Notes: generated by a model not told the origin, from the sequence alone. Numbered from the stretch's first letter, positions 26,215-35,628 are shown. The stretch is 64,000 nt of DNA from Clostridium lundense DSM 17049 (GCF_000619945.1 NZ_JHVC01000007.1:62001-126000), one strand, 5' to 3'. Program-made: numbers and translations.

Positions 26215-27285
26215 ATGTGCAAAAAAGATAATGAAGAAGTACAAGCTATAGGGTGGCAAGCAATTGATGATGCATTGGAAAAAATATATGAAAATCAAGA
26301 GCCTAAACATTATGGTACAATGATACCTTATTTCTTAGGAGGGAACGACCCTTTAGAAGGAATAAGTGTTTATGAAAGGAAGGATCCTATTCCACATTGG
26401 CATTTTGTTACATATGGATTTTCAGAGCTTTATGAAAAAGAATGGAAAGACGCAGATTATAGTGGATACGGATTTGAACTTACTTTTAGATTACAGAAAG
26501 AAGCTTCAGATACTGAACCGCCAAAATGGGCATTGAATTTTCTTCAAAATATTGCAAGATATGTGTTTTCAACAGGAAACTATTTTGCAGCAGGACACTA
26601 TCTAAATGCCAATGGACCAATTGCAGCTGGAACAGACTCATTAATAGGTTCTATAGCTTTTGTAGAAGATCCAGAATTGTCAGCTATAGATACACAAAAT
26701 GGAAGAGTTGAATTTTTACAAATAGTAGGAATAACTGTAGATGAAGAAGATGCAATAAAGTGTTGGAATAGTACTGAAGTTTTAAATGTATTTTCTCAAT
26801 ATATGCCTCTATACATAACTGATTTAAATAGGGCATCTTTATTAAATAATGAAGAAATAAAAACATTAATAGGAAAAGGTGCTGAAAAAGACGGATCAAG
26901 CACAGGAACTTTATTTAATGATAAGCTTTCTTGGAAAGAGAGCAAAGGACTATTTACAGGTAAAAGCTATGAAATCACTATAGGTGCACATCAAGCTGAA
27001 ACTATAGGAAAAGTTTTAAAGGGTCGCATTTTAAAGGAGAGAGAGTTAACTCTTATTGGTAAAGAAAGCAATATAATTATTAATTATTCCAAAGAACCAT
27101 CAGTGAAAGTTAACGAAAACAATTTAGAACTTATGATAAGTGAAGAAACAGCACTTGAAATAGCTTTACAATTAATTCCCAAGGAAAAAAATTTTACTTT
27201 AAACACAATGAAAAAGGTGAAGTTTAAAATAGAAAAAACAGAAATAAGAGATCAAGATGGAAATATAGTACAAGTTATTGGTTGA
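26215..27285 (+). CDS. Suppressor-of-fused (SUFU) domain protein
   Basis: 356 residues, ATG after TAGGAGGTATTTC. The N-terminal 200 residues match the SUFU domain: GWQAIDDALEKIY, HYGTMIPYFLGGNDPLEGIS, PHWHFVTYGFSELYEKEW, YGFELTFRL, WALNFLQNIARYVFSTGNYF, and FLQIVGITVDEE. In bacteria SUFU domains act as immunity proteins of polymorphic toxin systems. The C-terminal 150 residues form a separate beta-rich unit (SYEITIGAHQAETIGKV, LMISEETALEIALQLIP). Third gene of the collinear immunity-type run; no toxin gene is beside it. Confidence 0.85.
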   Translation: MCKKDNEEVQAIGWQAIDDALEKIYENQEPKHYGTMIPYFLGGNDPLEGISVYERKDPIPHWHFVTYGFSELYEKEWKDADYSGYGFELTFRLQKEASDTEPPKWALNFLQNIARYVFSTGNYFAAGHYLNANGPIAAGTDSLIGSIAFVEDPELSAIDTQNGRVEFLQIVGITVDEEDAIKCWNSTEVLNVFSQYMPLYITDLNRASLLNNEEIKTLIGKGAEKDGSSTGTLFNDKLSWKESKGLFTGKSYEITIGAHQAETIGKVLKGRILKERELTLIGKESNIIINYSKEPSVKVNENNLELMISEETALEIALQLIPKEKNFTLNTMKKVKFKIEKTEIRDQDGNIVQVIG

Positions 27286-27321
27286 AATTAATTTAGCAGT
27301 TAAAGGGTGGTATTGGTTAAA

Positions 27322-28065
27322 ATGGATGAATTACAGGTAGTAGACTATTGGAAATCTCTTATTGAAGATGATGAATTTATAGAGATTTGGGAAGAAGTTT
27401 CAGATGAAAATGATCCACTTAGAAGAGTTCCAGAAGGATTTTTTAGTATGTTTAGACCAGATGGAACTGGACTAAATAAGTTCTTTAAGGTTTTAAATAA
27501 AGGTGATGAAATTTTAAAAAGAGTTTTAGAAATATATGAAGCAACTTCTGAAGAATATGATGGTAGTGATTGGTATTTTATCGTTAGAAAACCTAAAATA
27601 ACTTCAAAAGATAATATTGAAAAAATTACTAAAGATTTTCTTTATAAAGTAATAGAGTTAGCAAAAGCTTTAGATGATGAATATTTTCATATGTTTATAA
27701 ATAATCCACCTAAAATTCAAGTTATACAAGGTAGCTTACCAGAAAAAACAACAGATAAATCAAGAAAATTTAATTTTGATACTGGCTTTTATGAATTAAT
27801 GCATAATTATATGGATACGATGATACCAGAGGAAAGTAATGCTGTATTATTTGAAGAGCCACTGTATCAAATGACATGCCTATATCAAATGACATGCCTA
27901 TATCAAATAGTATATTATGTTTTATGGCCATTATATAAAGAAGAAAGTGAAATAGAAGATCCTTTTAAGCCATTTATAGAGTTATGGAAGTTAGATGCGA
28001 AGTATAATTTTGATATAGAAAATAATATTTTAAATATATTTATAAAAGAACTTAAATTTAGCTAA
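27322..28065 (+). CDS. Hypothetical protein with internal 18-bp tandem duplication
   Basis: 247 residues from the ATG at 27322 (AAGGGTGG about 10 nt upstream; GTG 27307 overlaps that site). Acidic, soluble, mixed alpha/beta; no family recognised. Around nt 27864-27905 the unit TATCAAATGACATGCCTA is present twice in tandem, giving LYQMTCLYQMTCLYQ in the protein; the frame is kept. Last gene of the four-gene immunity-type run and followed by a terminator; by position it is likely also an immunity-type protein. Confidence 0.6.
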   Translation: MDELQVVDYWKSLIEDDEFIEIWEEVSDENDPLRRVPEGFFSMFRPDGTGLNKFFKVLNKGDEILKRVLEIYEATSEEYDGSDWYFIVRKPKITSKDNIEKITKDFLYKVIELAKALDDEYFHMFINNPPKIQVIQGSLPEKTTDKSRKFNFDTGFYELMHNYMDTMIPEESNAVLFEEPLYQMTCLYQMTCLYQIVYYVLWPLYKEESEIEDPFKPFIELWKLDAKYNFDIENNILNIFIKELKFS

Positions 28066-28176
28066 TAAATAGTAACAAAATATATTTTTATAGATGGCTA
28101 TAAAATATTAGTTACCAGATCGAAAAAATGATAAAGAAGAAATTGAATAGGATTATGAACAATAAGCTCTAAAGAA

Positions 28177-28213
28177 AGTGACTGTCTCAAAATTTTATTT
28201 TAAGATAGTCACT
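28177..28213. terminator. Bidirectional terminator
   Basis: AGTGACTGTCT (28177-28187) pairs with AGATAGTCACT (28203-28213) with one G-T pair, between convergent genes. Confidence 0.8.
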
Positions 28214-28221
28214 CTTATTAT

Positions 28222-28590
28222 TTATGATTTTATAAATTCTTTATATTCCCAAATGGTATAAATAAGATAAAGTGTAAAAAATATAAAATAAAAGCCACCT
28301 TCATTAATCGTTTTGTATCTAGCATAGGAAGCAATTCGAACACAAATCACCGAACCGGACACTAAAATAATTTTAACGCCTGATCCTATATCTTTTGGGA
28401 GTATATTATAGATAATACACTTCTTTCTTAGAACGTCCAAAATTAATGCTGTAATATAAATTAAAATCAAAAGAATAATAGTTCTAAAATTATCATGTTT
28501 TATAAAGAAATAAAATGTTAGAAAATATAAAATGAAGTTAAGAAGAGCTTCTCCTGCCCACTGTGTTCTAACTTTTTTATTTTTAATCAC
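28222..28590 (-). CDS. Small integral membrane protein
   Basis: 122 residues; GTG start (28588-28590 on the plus strand) with GGAGGG 6 nt upstream on the minus strand. Four hydrophobic segments: LLNFILYFLTFYFFI, TIILLILIYITALIL, GVKIILVSGSVICVRIA and GGFYFIFFTLYLIYTIW. No family recognised. It converges on the immunity-type operon, sharing the bidirectional terminator. Confidence 0.65.
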   Translation of the reverse strand: MIKNKKVRTQWAGEALLNFILYFLTFYFFIKHDNFRTIILLILIYITALILDVLRKKCIIYNILPKDIGSGVKIILVSGSVICVRIASYARYKTINEGGFYFIFFTLYLIYTIWEYKEFIKS

Positions 28591-28978
28591 TTCTAGCCCT
28601 CCAATTTACTATTGAGTAATCGTTAATCATACTTTTTTTATATAACTAGTGTGCTAAATAATGCTTATCCTTACCTTGCTTTTTTAACAATTCCGTTAAT
28701 CTATATTTCATTCCCTAATGCAATTATAACATCATAACCATATGAAACAACCATATATTTCAAAATTTAAAAGTGATTATAAATTAATGCACCTTACTAC
28801 CATGTTTAATTGTTGATATTTACAGATTTCAAGTGAATGTAGATTTAGCATAATACTAAACTCATTTTTATCATATTTACCATAATTGTCCTTAGTAATA
28901 TGCTATAATTGATTGATAATAGTAAAATATGACGAAGTAAAGATTATTTTATAGTTTCTTCATTGGGGGTATGTATAT
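28591..28978. other. Intergenic stretch with recurring promoter/leader motif
   Basis: No gene. It holds a TATAAT box (about 28909-28914) and, 20 bases further on, the recurring leader ACGAAGTAAAGATTATTT (28931-28948), ending in the ribosome binding site of the GrpB gene. The AT-rich remainder shows nothing else. Confidence 0.5.
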
Positions 28979-29572
28979 ATGGCAAAAGAATTGTCAGAAA
29001 TGACGTTAGAAGAATTGTGGGAATTATTCCCTATAATATTAAAAGAACATAATACAGATTATAAAGATTGGTATGAAATTGAAAAAGAAAAACTTTTAAA
29101 TTGTATTGGTAGAAAAAATATTATGCGTATTAATCATATAGGAAGTACCTCGGTTGAAGGTTTGATTGCTAAGCCAACAATAGATATATTGTTGGAACTA
29201 GATAATGAAAGCAATATTGAACAATTAATAGAGGCCCTATTACATAATGGTTGGTTATTAATGTCATGTGAAAAAAATCCATGTATAAATATGATATTTA
29301 ATAAAGGATATACGAAAGAAGGATTTGCAGAAAAAGTATATCATTTACATGTTCGCTGCTATGGTAACTGGAATGAATTGTATTTTAGAGACTACCTTAT
29401 GGAACATGAAGAAGTTGCTAAAGAATATGGGAAACTTAAATTAAAACTTATACAAAAATATGAACATGACCGAGATGGGTATACAAATGCTAAATCTGAT
29501 TTTATTTTAAAATATACAGAAATGGCAAAAGAAGAATATGCTAACAAATATAATCCAAATTCAATGCATTAA
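28979..29572 (+). CDS. GrpB family protein (UPF0157)
   Basis: 197 residues; ATG with GGGGG about 10 nt before it. Matches the GrpB family: DWYEIEKEKLL, RINHIGSTSVEGLIAKPTIDI (the GSTSV and KPxID core of the nucleotidyltransferase fold), a C-terminal HLHVRCYGN, then LYFRDYLMEHEEVAKEYGKLK. The two aspartates of a nucleotidyltransferase are partly present. Biological role unknown; GrpB proteins occur alone and fused to CoaE or acetyltransferases, and here an acetyltransferase gene follows 16 bases later. Confidence 0.85.
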   Translation: MAKELSEMTLEELWELFPIILKEHNTDYKDWYEIEKEKLLNCIGRKNIMRINHIGSTSVEGLIAKPTIDILLELDNESNIEQLIEALLHNGWLLMSCEKNPCINMIFNKGYTKEGFAEKVYHLHVRCYGNWNELYFRDYLMEHEEVAKEYGKLKLKLIQKYEHDRDGYTNAKSDFILKYTEMAKEEYANKYNPNSMH

Positions 29573-29588
29573 TATAAGGTGGGATAAT

Positions 29589-30083
29589 ATGATTTTTCAA
29601 TCAGAAGCTTTTGATGTAGATTTAGTAGAAAATAAGGATATAAATGAAATTGTTCAGGTGTATAATTCTAATAAGAACTTTTTAAGGAATCATATAGGCA
29701 GTAATAAGGTTACAGATGAATGGATGTTGGAAGAGTTAGAATCTATGAAAAAACTCAATTTTTACTCTTGTAAAGTAGTTCAAAAAAGTTCAAATAGAAT
29801 AATAGGTATAATAGATTTTAAAATTGGGAAAGAAACCTATTTATCACTGTTGATGATACATAATGATTATAAAAATAAGGGATGTGGAAAGTTAATTTAT
29901 CAGGCTTTAGAAGAATATGCTAAATCATTACAAAGTGAGTGTATAAGAATAGATGTAGTTACTAATTATGATGAAAATGTATTGAATTTTTGGATTAGGA
30001 ATGGGTTTTATAAATTAAAAAATGTAGAATTAAATTGGTCAGGAAAAAATCTACCCGCTGTTATTATGAAGAAAAGTATTTAA
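29589..30083 (+). CDS. GNAT N-acetyltransferase
   Basis: 164 residues from the ATG at 29589, which has AAGGTGGGA upstream; an upstream start at 29538 would overlap the GrpB gene. GNAT fold: strand RIIGIIDFKIGKETYLSLLMI, then the acetyl-CoA-binding motif NDYKNKGCGKLIYQALEEYA, where the usual Q/RxxGxG/A is KNKGCG, then IRIDVVTNYDENVLNFWIRNGF. Substrate not evident. Pairs with GrpB in an apparent two-gene operon. Confidence 0.85.
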   Translation: MIFQSEAFDVDLVENKDINEIVQVYNSNKNFLRNHIGSNKVTDEWMLEELESMKKLNFYSCKVVQKSSNRIIGIIDFKIGKETYLSLLMIHNDYKNKGCGKLIYQALEEYAKSLQSECIRIDVVTNYDENVLNFWIRNGFYKLKNVELNWSGKNLPAVIMKKSI

Positions 30084-30117
30084 TTTAAATAGTAACCTTT
30101 AAAGGAGGGAACAACAT

Positions 30118-32001
30118 TTGACATCATCATTAAAAGAATATGAAAAGAGAAAGGGGAAATATAGTTTACTCTTAAAAAAGCAACAAAAACGTATAGAGAA
30201 TATAAATACTTTGCAAGTTGCAACTTTTATACTTGGATTAGTAATTTCAATAATAACCTATACCTTAAGAAAAAATTACTTATCTGATTTAGTGGTTTTA
30301 GTGACTATTGTTTTACTTTGTTATTTGGCCAATTTACATAAAGGTATGGAAAATAGAAAGAAGTATATAACGGCATTATATGAAGTAAATGAAGCTTCAA
30401 TAAAACGATTAAATGGAGAGTGGAAATCCTTTGAGGATATAGGTGAAGAGTTTATAGATGAAAATCATAATTATTCATATGATCTTGATATTTTCGGTAA
30501 AGGGTCTTTATTTCAATGGATAAATGTATCTAATACTTATATTGGAAGGCAAAAGCTTAAAGAAATATTAACAGAAAAACCCGAGAATGAGCAAAAAATA
30601 TATGATAGACAATCTGCTGTTAAGGAACTTGGGCAAAAGTTATATTTTAGACAAAGGATTGAGGCTGAAGGAAAAATAATTAACAACAACAAACAAAATC
30701 TTAAAGAGCTTTTTTCATGGATGAAGGAGAGAAATAACTATATATTAAAGAAACAAGTAGTTTGGCCTTTGAGAATTCTCTCGGCGATAACCAGTGTAGC
30801 TACCTTAACTTTGATAGTTAGAATAATTGATTATATGCTAGCCGCTTTACTCGACACAGGTAGAAGTGCACCAAAAATATTTTATTTAATTCCATATTAT
30901 GTCCCTGTTTTTTTAACTTTTATTCAAGGTATTATTCTATGGATAAAAAGAGAAGATAGAATGAAAAACTTAATTATTGCTGAAAGATATAATGATAGTA
31001 TAAAAACATATAGAAATATGCTCAAACATATAGAAAAGCATAAATTTAAATCTGAATATATTGTGAATTTATATAAAAATCTTTATGACAATGATGGAGT
31101 AAATGCTTCTAAACACATAGATGATTTTTCTAAAATTTGTGGATCTATTGCAAGTAGGCGTAATATGCTATATTCTATTGTGAATTCTGTTCTTATGCTA
31201 GAATATCATTGGACTATTTCCGTTGAAAAGTGGAAGAGAAGATGCGGAGAAGATTTCGAAAAATGGATAAATACAATAGGAGAATTAGAAGCTTTGTGCA
31301 GTATTGCAGTTATAAAGTATGATAACCCTTGTTGGACTATGCCTAAAGTTGTAACTGGATCATCAAAGATTATAGGTAAAAATATAGGGCACCCTCTTTT
31401 AGGTGAAAAGAGAGTATGCAATGACTTGAATTTGGAGGAGCCTTATAGAGTTATGCTTATAACAGGTTCTAATATGTCTGGAAAAAGTACATTTATGAGA
31501 ACTGTAGGAGTTAATATTGTGTTAGCATATGCAGGAGCTCCTGTATGTGCAGGTGAATTTTATTGTACCATTATGGATCTTTATAGTTGTATGAGGGTCA
31601 GTGATAATCTAGGAAAAAGTATATCTTCCTTTTATGCAGAAATATTAAAAATTAAAAATATTGTTAATGCTTCAAAAGAAGAAAAAAGAGTGTTATTTTT
31701 ATTAGATGAAATTTTTAAGGGAACTAATTCAAAAGATAGGCACACTGGAGCTATGATTTTGGTAAAACAATTAAGTAGAGAAGGAAACCTAGGATTTATA
31801 TCTACCCATGATTTAGAGTTAGGAGAAATGGGAAAGAGTAAAGATTCAAAAATTAAGAACTATCACTTTTCCGAATATTATAGAGATAATAAAATTTATT
31901 TTGATTATAAGTTAAAAGCTGGGGTTTCACCTACAAAAAATGCTATGTACTTAATGAAGTTAGCGGGTATTGAAACAGGAGAAAATAATGAGGCGAATTA
32001 A
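30118..32001 (+). CDS. Membrane-anchored MutS-like ATPase
   Basis: 627 residues; TTG start with AAAGGAGGGAACAACA before it. The N-terminus has a pair of membrane helices (VATFILGLVISIITYTL and LVVLVTIVLLCYL); another hydrophobic region lies near residues 215-285. The C-terminal MutS ATPase domain is complete: Walker A TGSNMSGKST (residue about 449), SFYAEILKI, Walker B FLLDEIFKGTNSKDRHTG, and the STHD motif. It lacks the mismatch-binding domain of true MutS. Such short, membrane-anchored MutS homologues are frequent in Clostridia and their role is unknown; a role in mismatch repair is unlikely. Stands alone, with a terminator directly behind. Confidence 0.85.
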   Translation: MTSSLKEYEKRKGKYSLLLKKQQKRIENINTLQVATFILGLVISIITYTLRKNYLSDLVVLVTIVLLCYLANLHKGMENRKKYITALYEVNEASIKRLNGEWKSFEDIGEEFIDENHNYSYDLDIFGKGSLFQWINVSNTYIGRQKLKEILTEKPENEQKIYDRQSAVKELGQKLYFRQRIEAEGKIINNNKQNLKELFSWMKERNNYILKKQVVWPLRILSAITSVATLTLIVRIIDYMLAALLDTGRSAPKIFYLIPYYVPVFLTFIQGIILWIKREDRMKNLIIAERYNDSIKTYRNMLKHIEKHKFKSEYIVNLYKNLYDNDGVNASKHIDDFSKICGSIASRRNMLYSIVNSVLMLEYHWTISVEKWKRRCGEDFEKWINTIGELEALCSIAVIKYDNPCWTMPKVVTGSSKIIGKNIGHPLLGEKRVCNDLNLEEPYRVMLITGSNMSGKSTFMRTVGVNIVLAYAGAPVCAGEFYCTIMDLYSCMRVSDNLGKSISSFYAEILKIKNIVNASKEEKRVLFLLDEIFKGTNSKDRHTGAMILVKQLSREGNLGFISTHDLELGEMGKSKDSKIKNYHFSEYYRDNKIYFDYKLKAGVSPTKNAMYLMKLAGIETGENNEAN

Positions 32002-32040
32002 TCTTTTTTAATATAATCCGCAATAAAAATCAAATATAAA

Positions 32041-32085
32041 AAAACACCTTGCATTATATTATAAAGGAAAGGTAAGGTGTTTTTT
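32041..32085 (+). promoter_or_regulatory. Terminator hairpin that contains the next gene's ribosome binding site
   Basis: AAAACACCTT (about 32040-32049) pairs with AAGGTGTTTT (about 32072-32081), followed by more T. The 3' arm (AAGGTG) is also the best ribosome binding site for the ATG at 32086. The hairpin would therefore both end the mutS-like transcript and hide the site of any read-through mRNA. Confidence 0.65.
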
Positions 32086-33201
32086 ATGAAAGAGGTAACA
32101 GCATATTTTAAAAAATTTGAAGGTACAAGCTATGAAGTGGGTGTACAAATCGGACAATGGGTATTAGCACATCCAACTATACTTAATATGGCACTATTGC
32201 CATCAAATACGTATCCGCAAGACAAACTCTTAGCGATTACAGAACTTTTGGATAAATATTGCAGTGGTGTCAATGAAGAAATCAAAGGCTTTGCAGATAC
32301 TATTGGAGTTAGTCATGAACAGGTAATCTTTTATTCTATGACATATTTGGAACGTGGTTGCAGTTTAATGGCAGCATTACCTTCTAAAACAGAAATTAAT
32401 CATACAATCATGGCAAGAAATTATGATTTCAATGATACTATGGAAGAAATGTGTTTTGCTAAAACAAAGGTTAAGGGGAAATATTCTCACATTGGTTCTT
32501 TACTAAATCTCTTTGGAAGATGTGATGGTATGAATGAACATGGTCTAGCAGCTTGTAAAGCAAGTAATGGATTGCCCGTTGGAAATTTTCAGGGTGGACA
32601 AAAGCCAGGGGTAACAGGATTTCAGTTTTGGATTGTTATTAGAAGTATTCTTGAAAATTGTAAGAATGTTGAGGAGGCAATTCACTTTGCCATGGAAGCA
32701 CCTATAGGATATAATATTAATTTAATGCTTGCTGACAAGAATAATAAAATAGCATTACTCCAATGCATGGATGGACATAAATTCTATGAAATATTGGACA
32801 GTAATAGTAATAAGAATTATTTGAGTGTAACAAATCATGTGTTATTTCCTGAATTAAAAACATATGAAAAGATGCTTATAAAAAATTCAGAATTACGCAA
32901 TGATGTCATAGTAAAAACTTTTGAAGAGAAGAAAAAACTTTCTTGTGATGACATTAAAGGATTACTTTCAACTTCATATCCACAAGGATTATGTTGTCAT
33001 TATTACGAAGAGTTCTTTGGTGTACTTCGTTCCATGATATTTGATGTAACTGATGGAACTATTAAAATGACTTTTGGTTCACCACAATGTAATGAGTGGA
33101 GAGTATTTACAATTAATTCAAATGAAGAACAAGAATATATAGTTAAATTACCATATGAAAGAGCAGATAAATCATTTTATGATATAACTTATTTAAGATA
33201 A
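32086..33201 (+). CDS. C45-type peptidase / penicillin acyltransferase-like protein
   Basis: 371 residues, ATG at 32086. It resembles the acyl-CoA:6-aminopenicillanate acyltransferase (C45) family of Ntn hydrolases: an N-terminal GTSYEVGVQIGQ segment, NEEIKGFADTIGVSHEQV, then ERGCSLMAALPS with the candidate nucleophilic Cys, TIMARNYDFNDTMEEM (the conserved RNxD region), GRCDGMNEHGLAAC, and NINLMLADKNNKIALLQC. These enzymes self-process at the Cys and hydrolyse or transfer acyl groups of small amides; substrate here unknown. An AraC-type regulator follows 18 bases later, probably cotranscribed. Confidence 0.75.
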   Translation: MKEVTAYFKKFEGTSYEVGVQIGQWVLAHPTILNMALLPSNTYPQDKLLAITELLDKYCSGVNEEIKGFADTIGVSHEQVIFYSMTYLERGCSLMAALPSKTEINHTIMARNYDFNDTMEEMCFAKTKVKGKYSHIGSLLNLFGRCDGMNEHGLAACKASNGLPVGNFQGGQKPGVTGFQFWIVIRSILENCKNVEEAIHFAMEAPIGYNINLMLADKNNKIALLQCMDGHKFYEILDSNSNKNYLSVTNHVLFPELKTYEKMLIKNSELRNDVIVKTFEEKKKLSCDDIKGLLSTSYPQGLCCHYYEEFFGVLRSMIFDVTDGTIKMTFGSPQCNEWRVFTINSNEEQEYIVKLPYERADKSFYDITYLR

Positions 33202-33219
33202 GGAAGGGAGGAAACCGCA

Positions 33220-34095
33220 TTGGATGGAGAAAAAATACTTGAGCAGGCAATTATATTCATTGAAAATAATTTATATGAGCCTATTACTGCTTGTAATGTT
33301 GCCCATGCGGTTTCCTATTCATATTATCATTTTCACCGCTATTTTCATGCGATGATGGGAGAAACTATTGGAGAATATATTCGTTCTAGGCGACTTACTG
33401 AAGCGGCAAAGTTACTATTATATAGTGAAAAGAAAATATTAGATATTGCTGTTTCATTGCATTTTCAATCTCACGAAGCATTTACCCGTGCTTTTAAAAA
33501 TAGATATGATGTAACACCTAAGCAATATAGAAAGAATCGTATAAATACACTGATTGGTAATAAACCACAACTAGATGTAATTGAATTAGTACATCGACAA
33601 AGCAAAATAACTTTAACACCTGAAATAATTATGGTACCTAGTAAAACAATAATGGGGATTCGGTTTGAAACAAGTGTTGCTAATAACCAAAGTAGTGCAC
33701 AATGGGAGAATTTTAATAATCAGCTTGCAAAGATGAAAAATATAGCTTCTAATTCCAATAGATATGGCTTCTTTGAAGTGAACAATAGTTGTGAAGCAAA
33801 AGTATTTAATGAGGATAGTGTAACTACGGAGTTTATTGGTATAGAGGTTGATAAAGATAGTATTGTACCTAGTAATATGTTAATTAAAGAGTTTCCTGGT
33901 GGAAAATACGCAAAGTTTATTCATACAGGAACAGTGAATACTCTTTACATGACTTATAGATACATTTGGGGGACATGGTTTCCAAGCAGCAATAATCAAC
34001 TTGATATGCGCGACGACTTTGAATGTTATACGGAACGATTTTTAGGTGTTAAGAATGACAAATCACAGATTGATATTTATTTTCCTATCATGTAA
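33220..34095 (+). CDS. AraC-family regulator with GyrI-like effector domain
   Basis: 291 residues; TTG start after AAGGGAGGAAACCGCA. The N-terminal 105 residues carry the two helix-turn-helix units of AraC proteins (PITACNVAHAVSYSYYHFHR and KKILDIAVSLHFQSHEAFTR, ending VTPKQYRK). The C-terminal part is a GyrI-like small-molecule-binding domain (TPEIIMVPSKTIMGIRF, EFIGIEV, then FPGGKYAKFIHTG and IDIYFPIM), as in Rob and BmrR. Probably responds to a hydrophobic drug-like ligand and controls its own operon with the C45 enzyme. Confidence 0.9.
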   Translation: MDGEKILEQAIIFIENNLYEPITACNVAHAVSYSYYHFHRYFHAMMGETIGEYIRSRRLTEAAKLLLYSEKKILDIAVSLHFQSHEAFTRAFKNRYDVTPKQYRKNRINTLIGNKPQLDVIELVHRQSKITLTPEIIMVPSKTIMGIRFETSVANNQSSAQWENFNNQLAKMKNIASNSNRYGFFEVNNSCEAKVFNEDSVTTEFIGIEVDKDSIVPSNMLIKEFPGGKYAKFIHTGTVNTLYMTYRYIWGTWFPSSNNQLDMRDDFECYTERFLGVKNDKSQIDIYFPIM

Positions 34096-34106
34096 TAAGA
34101 ATATAT

Positions 34107-34145
34107 AGCAGCGCTCAATTAGAAATTGGAGCTGCTATTTTTGTC
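34107..34145 (+). terminator. Terminator, AGCAGC family
   Basis: AGCAGCGCTCAATT pairs with AATTGGAGCTGCT with small mismatches, followed by ATTTTT. Same sequence family as at 16424, 36315 and 41341. Confidence 0.8.
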
Positions 34146-34243
34146 TATAAGTCAAAGGTATTACTTTCCAGCGTTTTCCTTTAATAATATGTTATAATTG
34201 TTTCACAATAGTAAATTATGATGCATTAAAAGGAGAAATATTT

Positions 34244-34597
34244 ATGGAAAAAAAGTTTTATATACCTGGAAATGAAATCAAAAGGATTATTGATTCACAG
34301 GAAGGGTGTCTTGCAACTGATAGAATTATGGTTGATGGTTGTAAGGTTGGATTTATGTATAGGGAGAGACCATATCAAAATGGCAATCCTGATAGTGGTT
34401 GGAGGTTTATGTCTGGTGATGAGGACTATGAATATATGAATAACCCTGAAAATCATGGTGTTTATCAAGTTAACACTATATGTAATTATGATCCTGATAT
34501 AATACCATTACTTAATTCAGCACCAGGAAGTGCATACATTCGTGATGAAAATGGTGAGCTTGTACTTGATGATGAATGGAAATTAGCAGAAGATTAA
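34244..34597 (+). CDS. DUF2185 (Imm33-type) protein
   Basis: 117 residues, ATG after AAAAGGAGAAATATTT. Matches DUF2185 along its length: EGCLATDRIMVDGCKVGFMYRE, DSGWRFMSGDEDYEYMNNPEN, VNTICNYDPDIIPLLNSAPGS. The family is annotated as an immunity-type domain (Imm33-like) of polymorphic toxin systems. Single-gene unit with the recurring TATAAT context upstream (about 34190) and its own terminator. Confidence 0.85.
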   Translation: MEKKFYIPGNEIKRIIDSQEGCLATDRIMVDGCKVGFMYRERPYQNGNPDSGWRFMSGDEDYEYMNNPENHGVYQVNTICNYDPDIIPLLNSAPGSAYIRDENGELVLDDEWKLAED

Positions 34598-34608
34598 TAA
34601 TGTGTTGT

Positions 34609-34638
34609 AAGCAGGCTATAATGCCTGCTTAATTTTTT
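34609..34638. terminator. Terminator of the DUF2185 gene
   Basis: AAGCAGGC (34609-34616) pairs with GCCTGCTT (34623-34630), then a T run. It lies between convergent genes. Confidence 0.85.
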
Positions 34639-34706
34639 AGGTATTTTAAGATATTGCTATGGTAAACAATACCTTTGTTTATTTAATTATTGAGTTATAA
34701 ATATTA

Positions 34707-35534
34707 TTAATCAGAAGAGAGAACTTTGTTTACGGAATTTTTTAGAGAATCAATAAATTTATTGCGTAATTCATCTGATATTTTTAAAAGTGAAAGATAA
34801 GGATTTAAATCCTCTAATTCCACTAATAAAAGTTCATTTTCTTCAGTCCTACAGGCATCAAACCTTTGAATACCATGGGCCAAGTTATTCCACTCAATAA
34901 ATTTTTGTGCAAATTCTAAATCTTCTTTAGTAGCTTTATATTCTTTAAGTTCCCATCTTTTATTTTTATCTGGTGCAAATAAAGCATATTGAAATTCTTT
35001 GTCAATAAAATAAAAAGATACTTCATACTTGAAATTTATTAATGGCTGAATTAAGGTATTTCTATCAGCCAAGTTTATATTTTCATAAAGCTCCTCTATT
35101 GGTAAGAATTTCATACCAATAGAATCTGCACCGTCTTTTGGCTTAATTACGTATTTATCTACACTTAGAAGCTTATCAATAGAATTTAAATTATCAATAG
35201 TTTTGATTACAGGAAAGTTTTTATTAGTTAATTCAACTAAATAGTCTTTTCCCTTCATATCTGCTTTACCATTAAATGAATTATATGTTTTTATATTATT
35301 TAATTTTACCTTTTCCCTAAATAAATTGTATTCATTTTGAAAGTTTGATACAGGTCCCGTATTTCTAAATATGGTTAAGTCAAAGTCATTAATAAAATCA
35401 GTCATATCTTTTGGATTACATATGACTAATTTAAAATCTTCTCTAAGCTTTGAGGTAAGAAAAAAATCTTCATCATAATAAAGCCTACCTTTAGCTTCAT
35501 AATATAAATCTGTAACAAATAATATTTTCTTCAC
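34707..35534 (-). CDS. ATP-grasp-like protein
   Basis: 275 residues; minus-strand ATG after AGGTGATTTTGTG. The order resembles ATP-grasp ligases: an N-terminal Rossmann-like part (KILFVTDLYYEAKGRLYYD), DKYVIKPKDGADSIGM with the nucleotide-binding Lys, RNTLIQPLINFKYEVSFYF, a basic strand, GIQRFDACRTEENELLLVELEDLNPY with the metal-binding Glu and Asn of the DxxxE/N pattern. Substrate unknown; some relatives are peptide or amino-acid ligases. It is divergent from the XRE-cupin regulator at 35708 and is likely its target. Confidence 0.7.
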   Translation of the reverse strand: MKKILFVTDLYYEAKGRLYYDEDFFLTSKLREDFKLVICNPKDMTDFINDFDLTIFRNTGPVSNFQNEYNLFREKVKLNNIKTYNSFNGKADMKGKDYLVELTNKNFPVIKTIDNLNSIDKLLSVDKYVIKPKDGADSIGMKFLPIEELYENINLADRNTLIQPLINFKYEVSFYFIDKEFQYALFAPDKNKRWELKEYKATKEDLEFAQKFIEWNNLAHGIQRFDACRTEENELLLVELEDLNPYLSLLKISDELRNKFIDSLKNSVNKVLSSD

Positions 35535-35628
35535 AAAATCACCTCTTTTGTTTATGATAGATATAATTTAATTAAAAAGTATAGTATAATTGTTTGACTA
35601 AAGTAATAATAGTTTTGTTCTGTATTCG

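Noticed and set aside
30118..32001. Genuine mismatch repair MutS
   Set aside because: The mismatch-recognition and connector domains are replaced by membrane helices; only the ATPase domain is shared.
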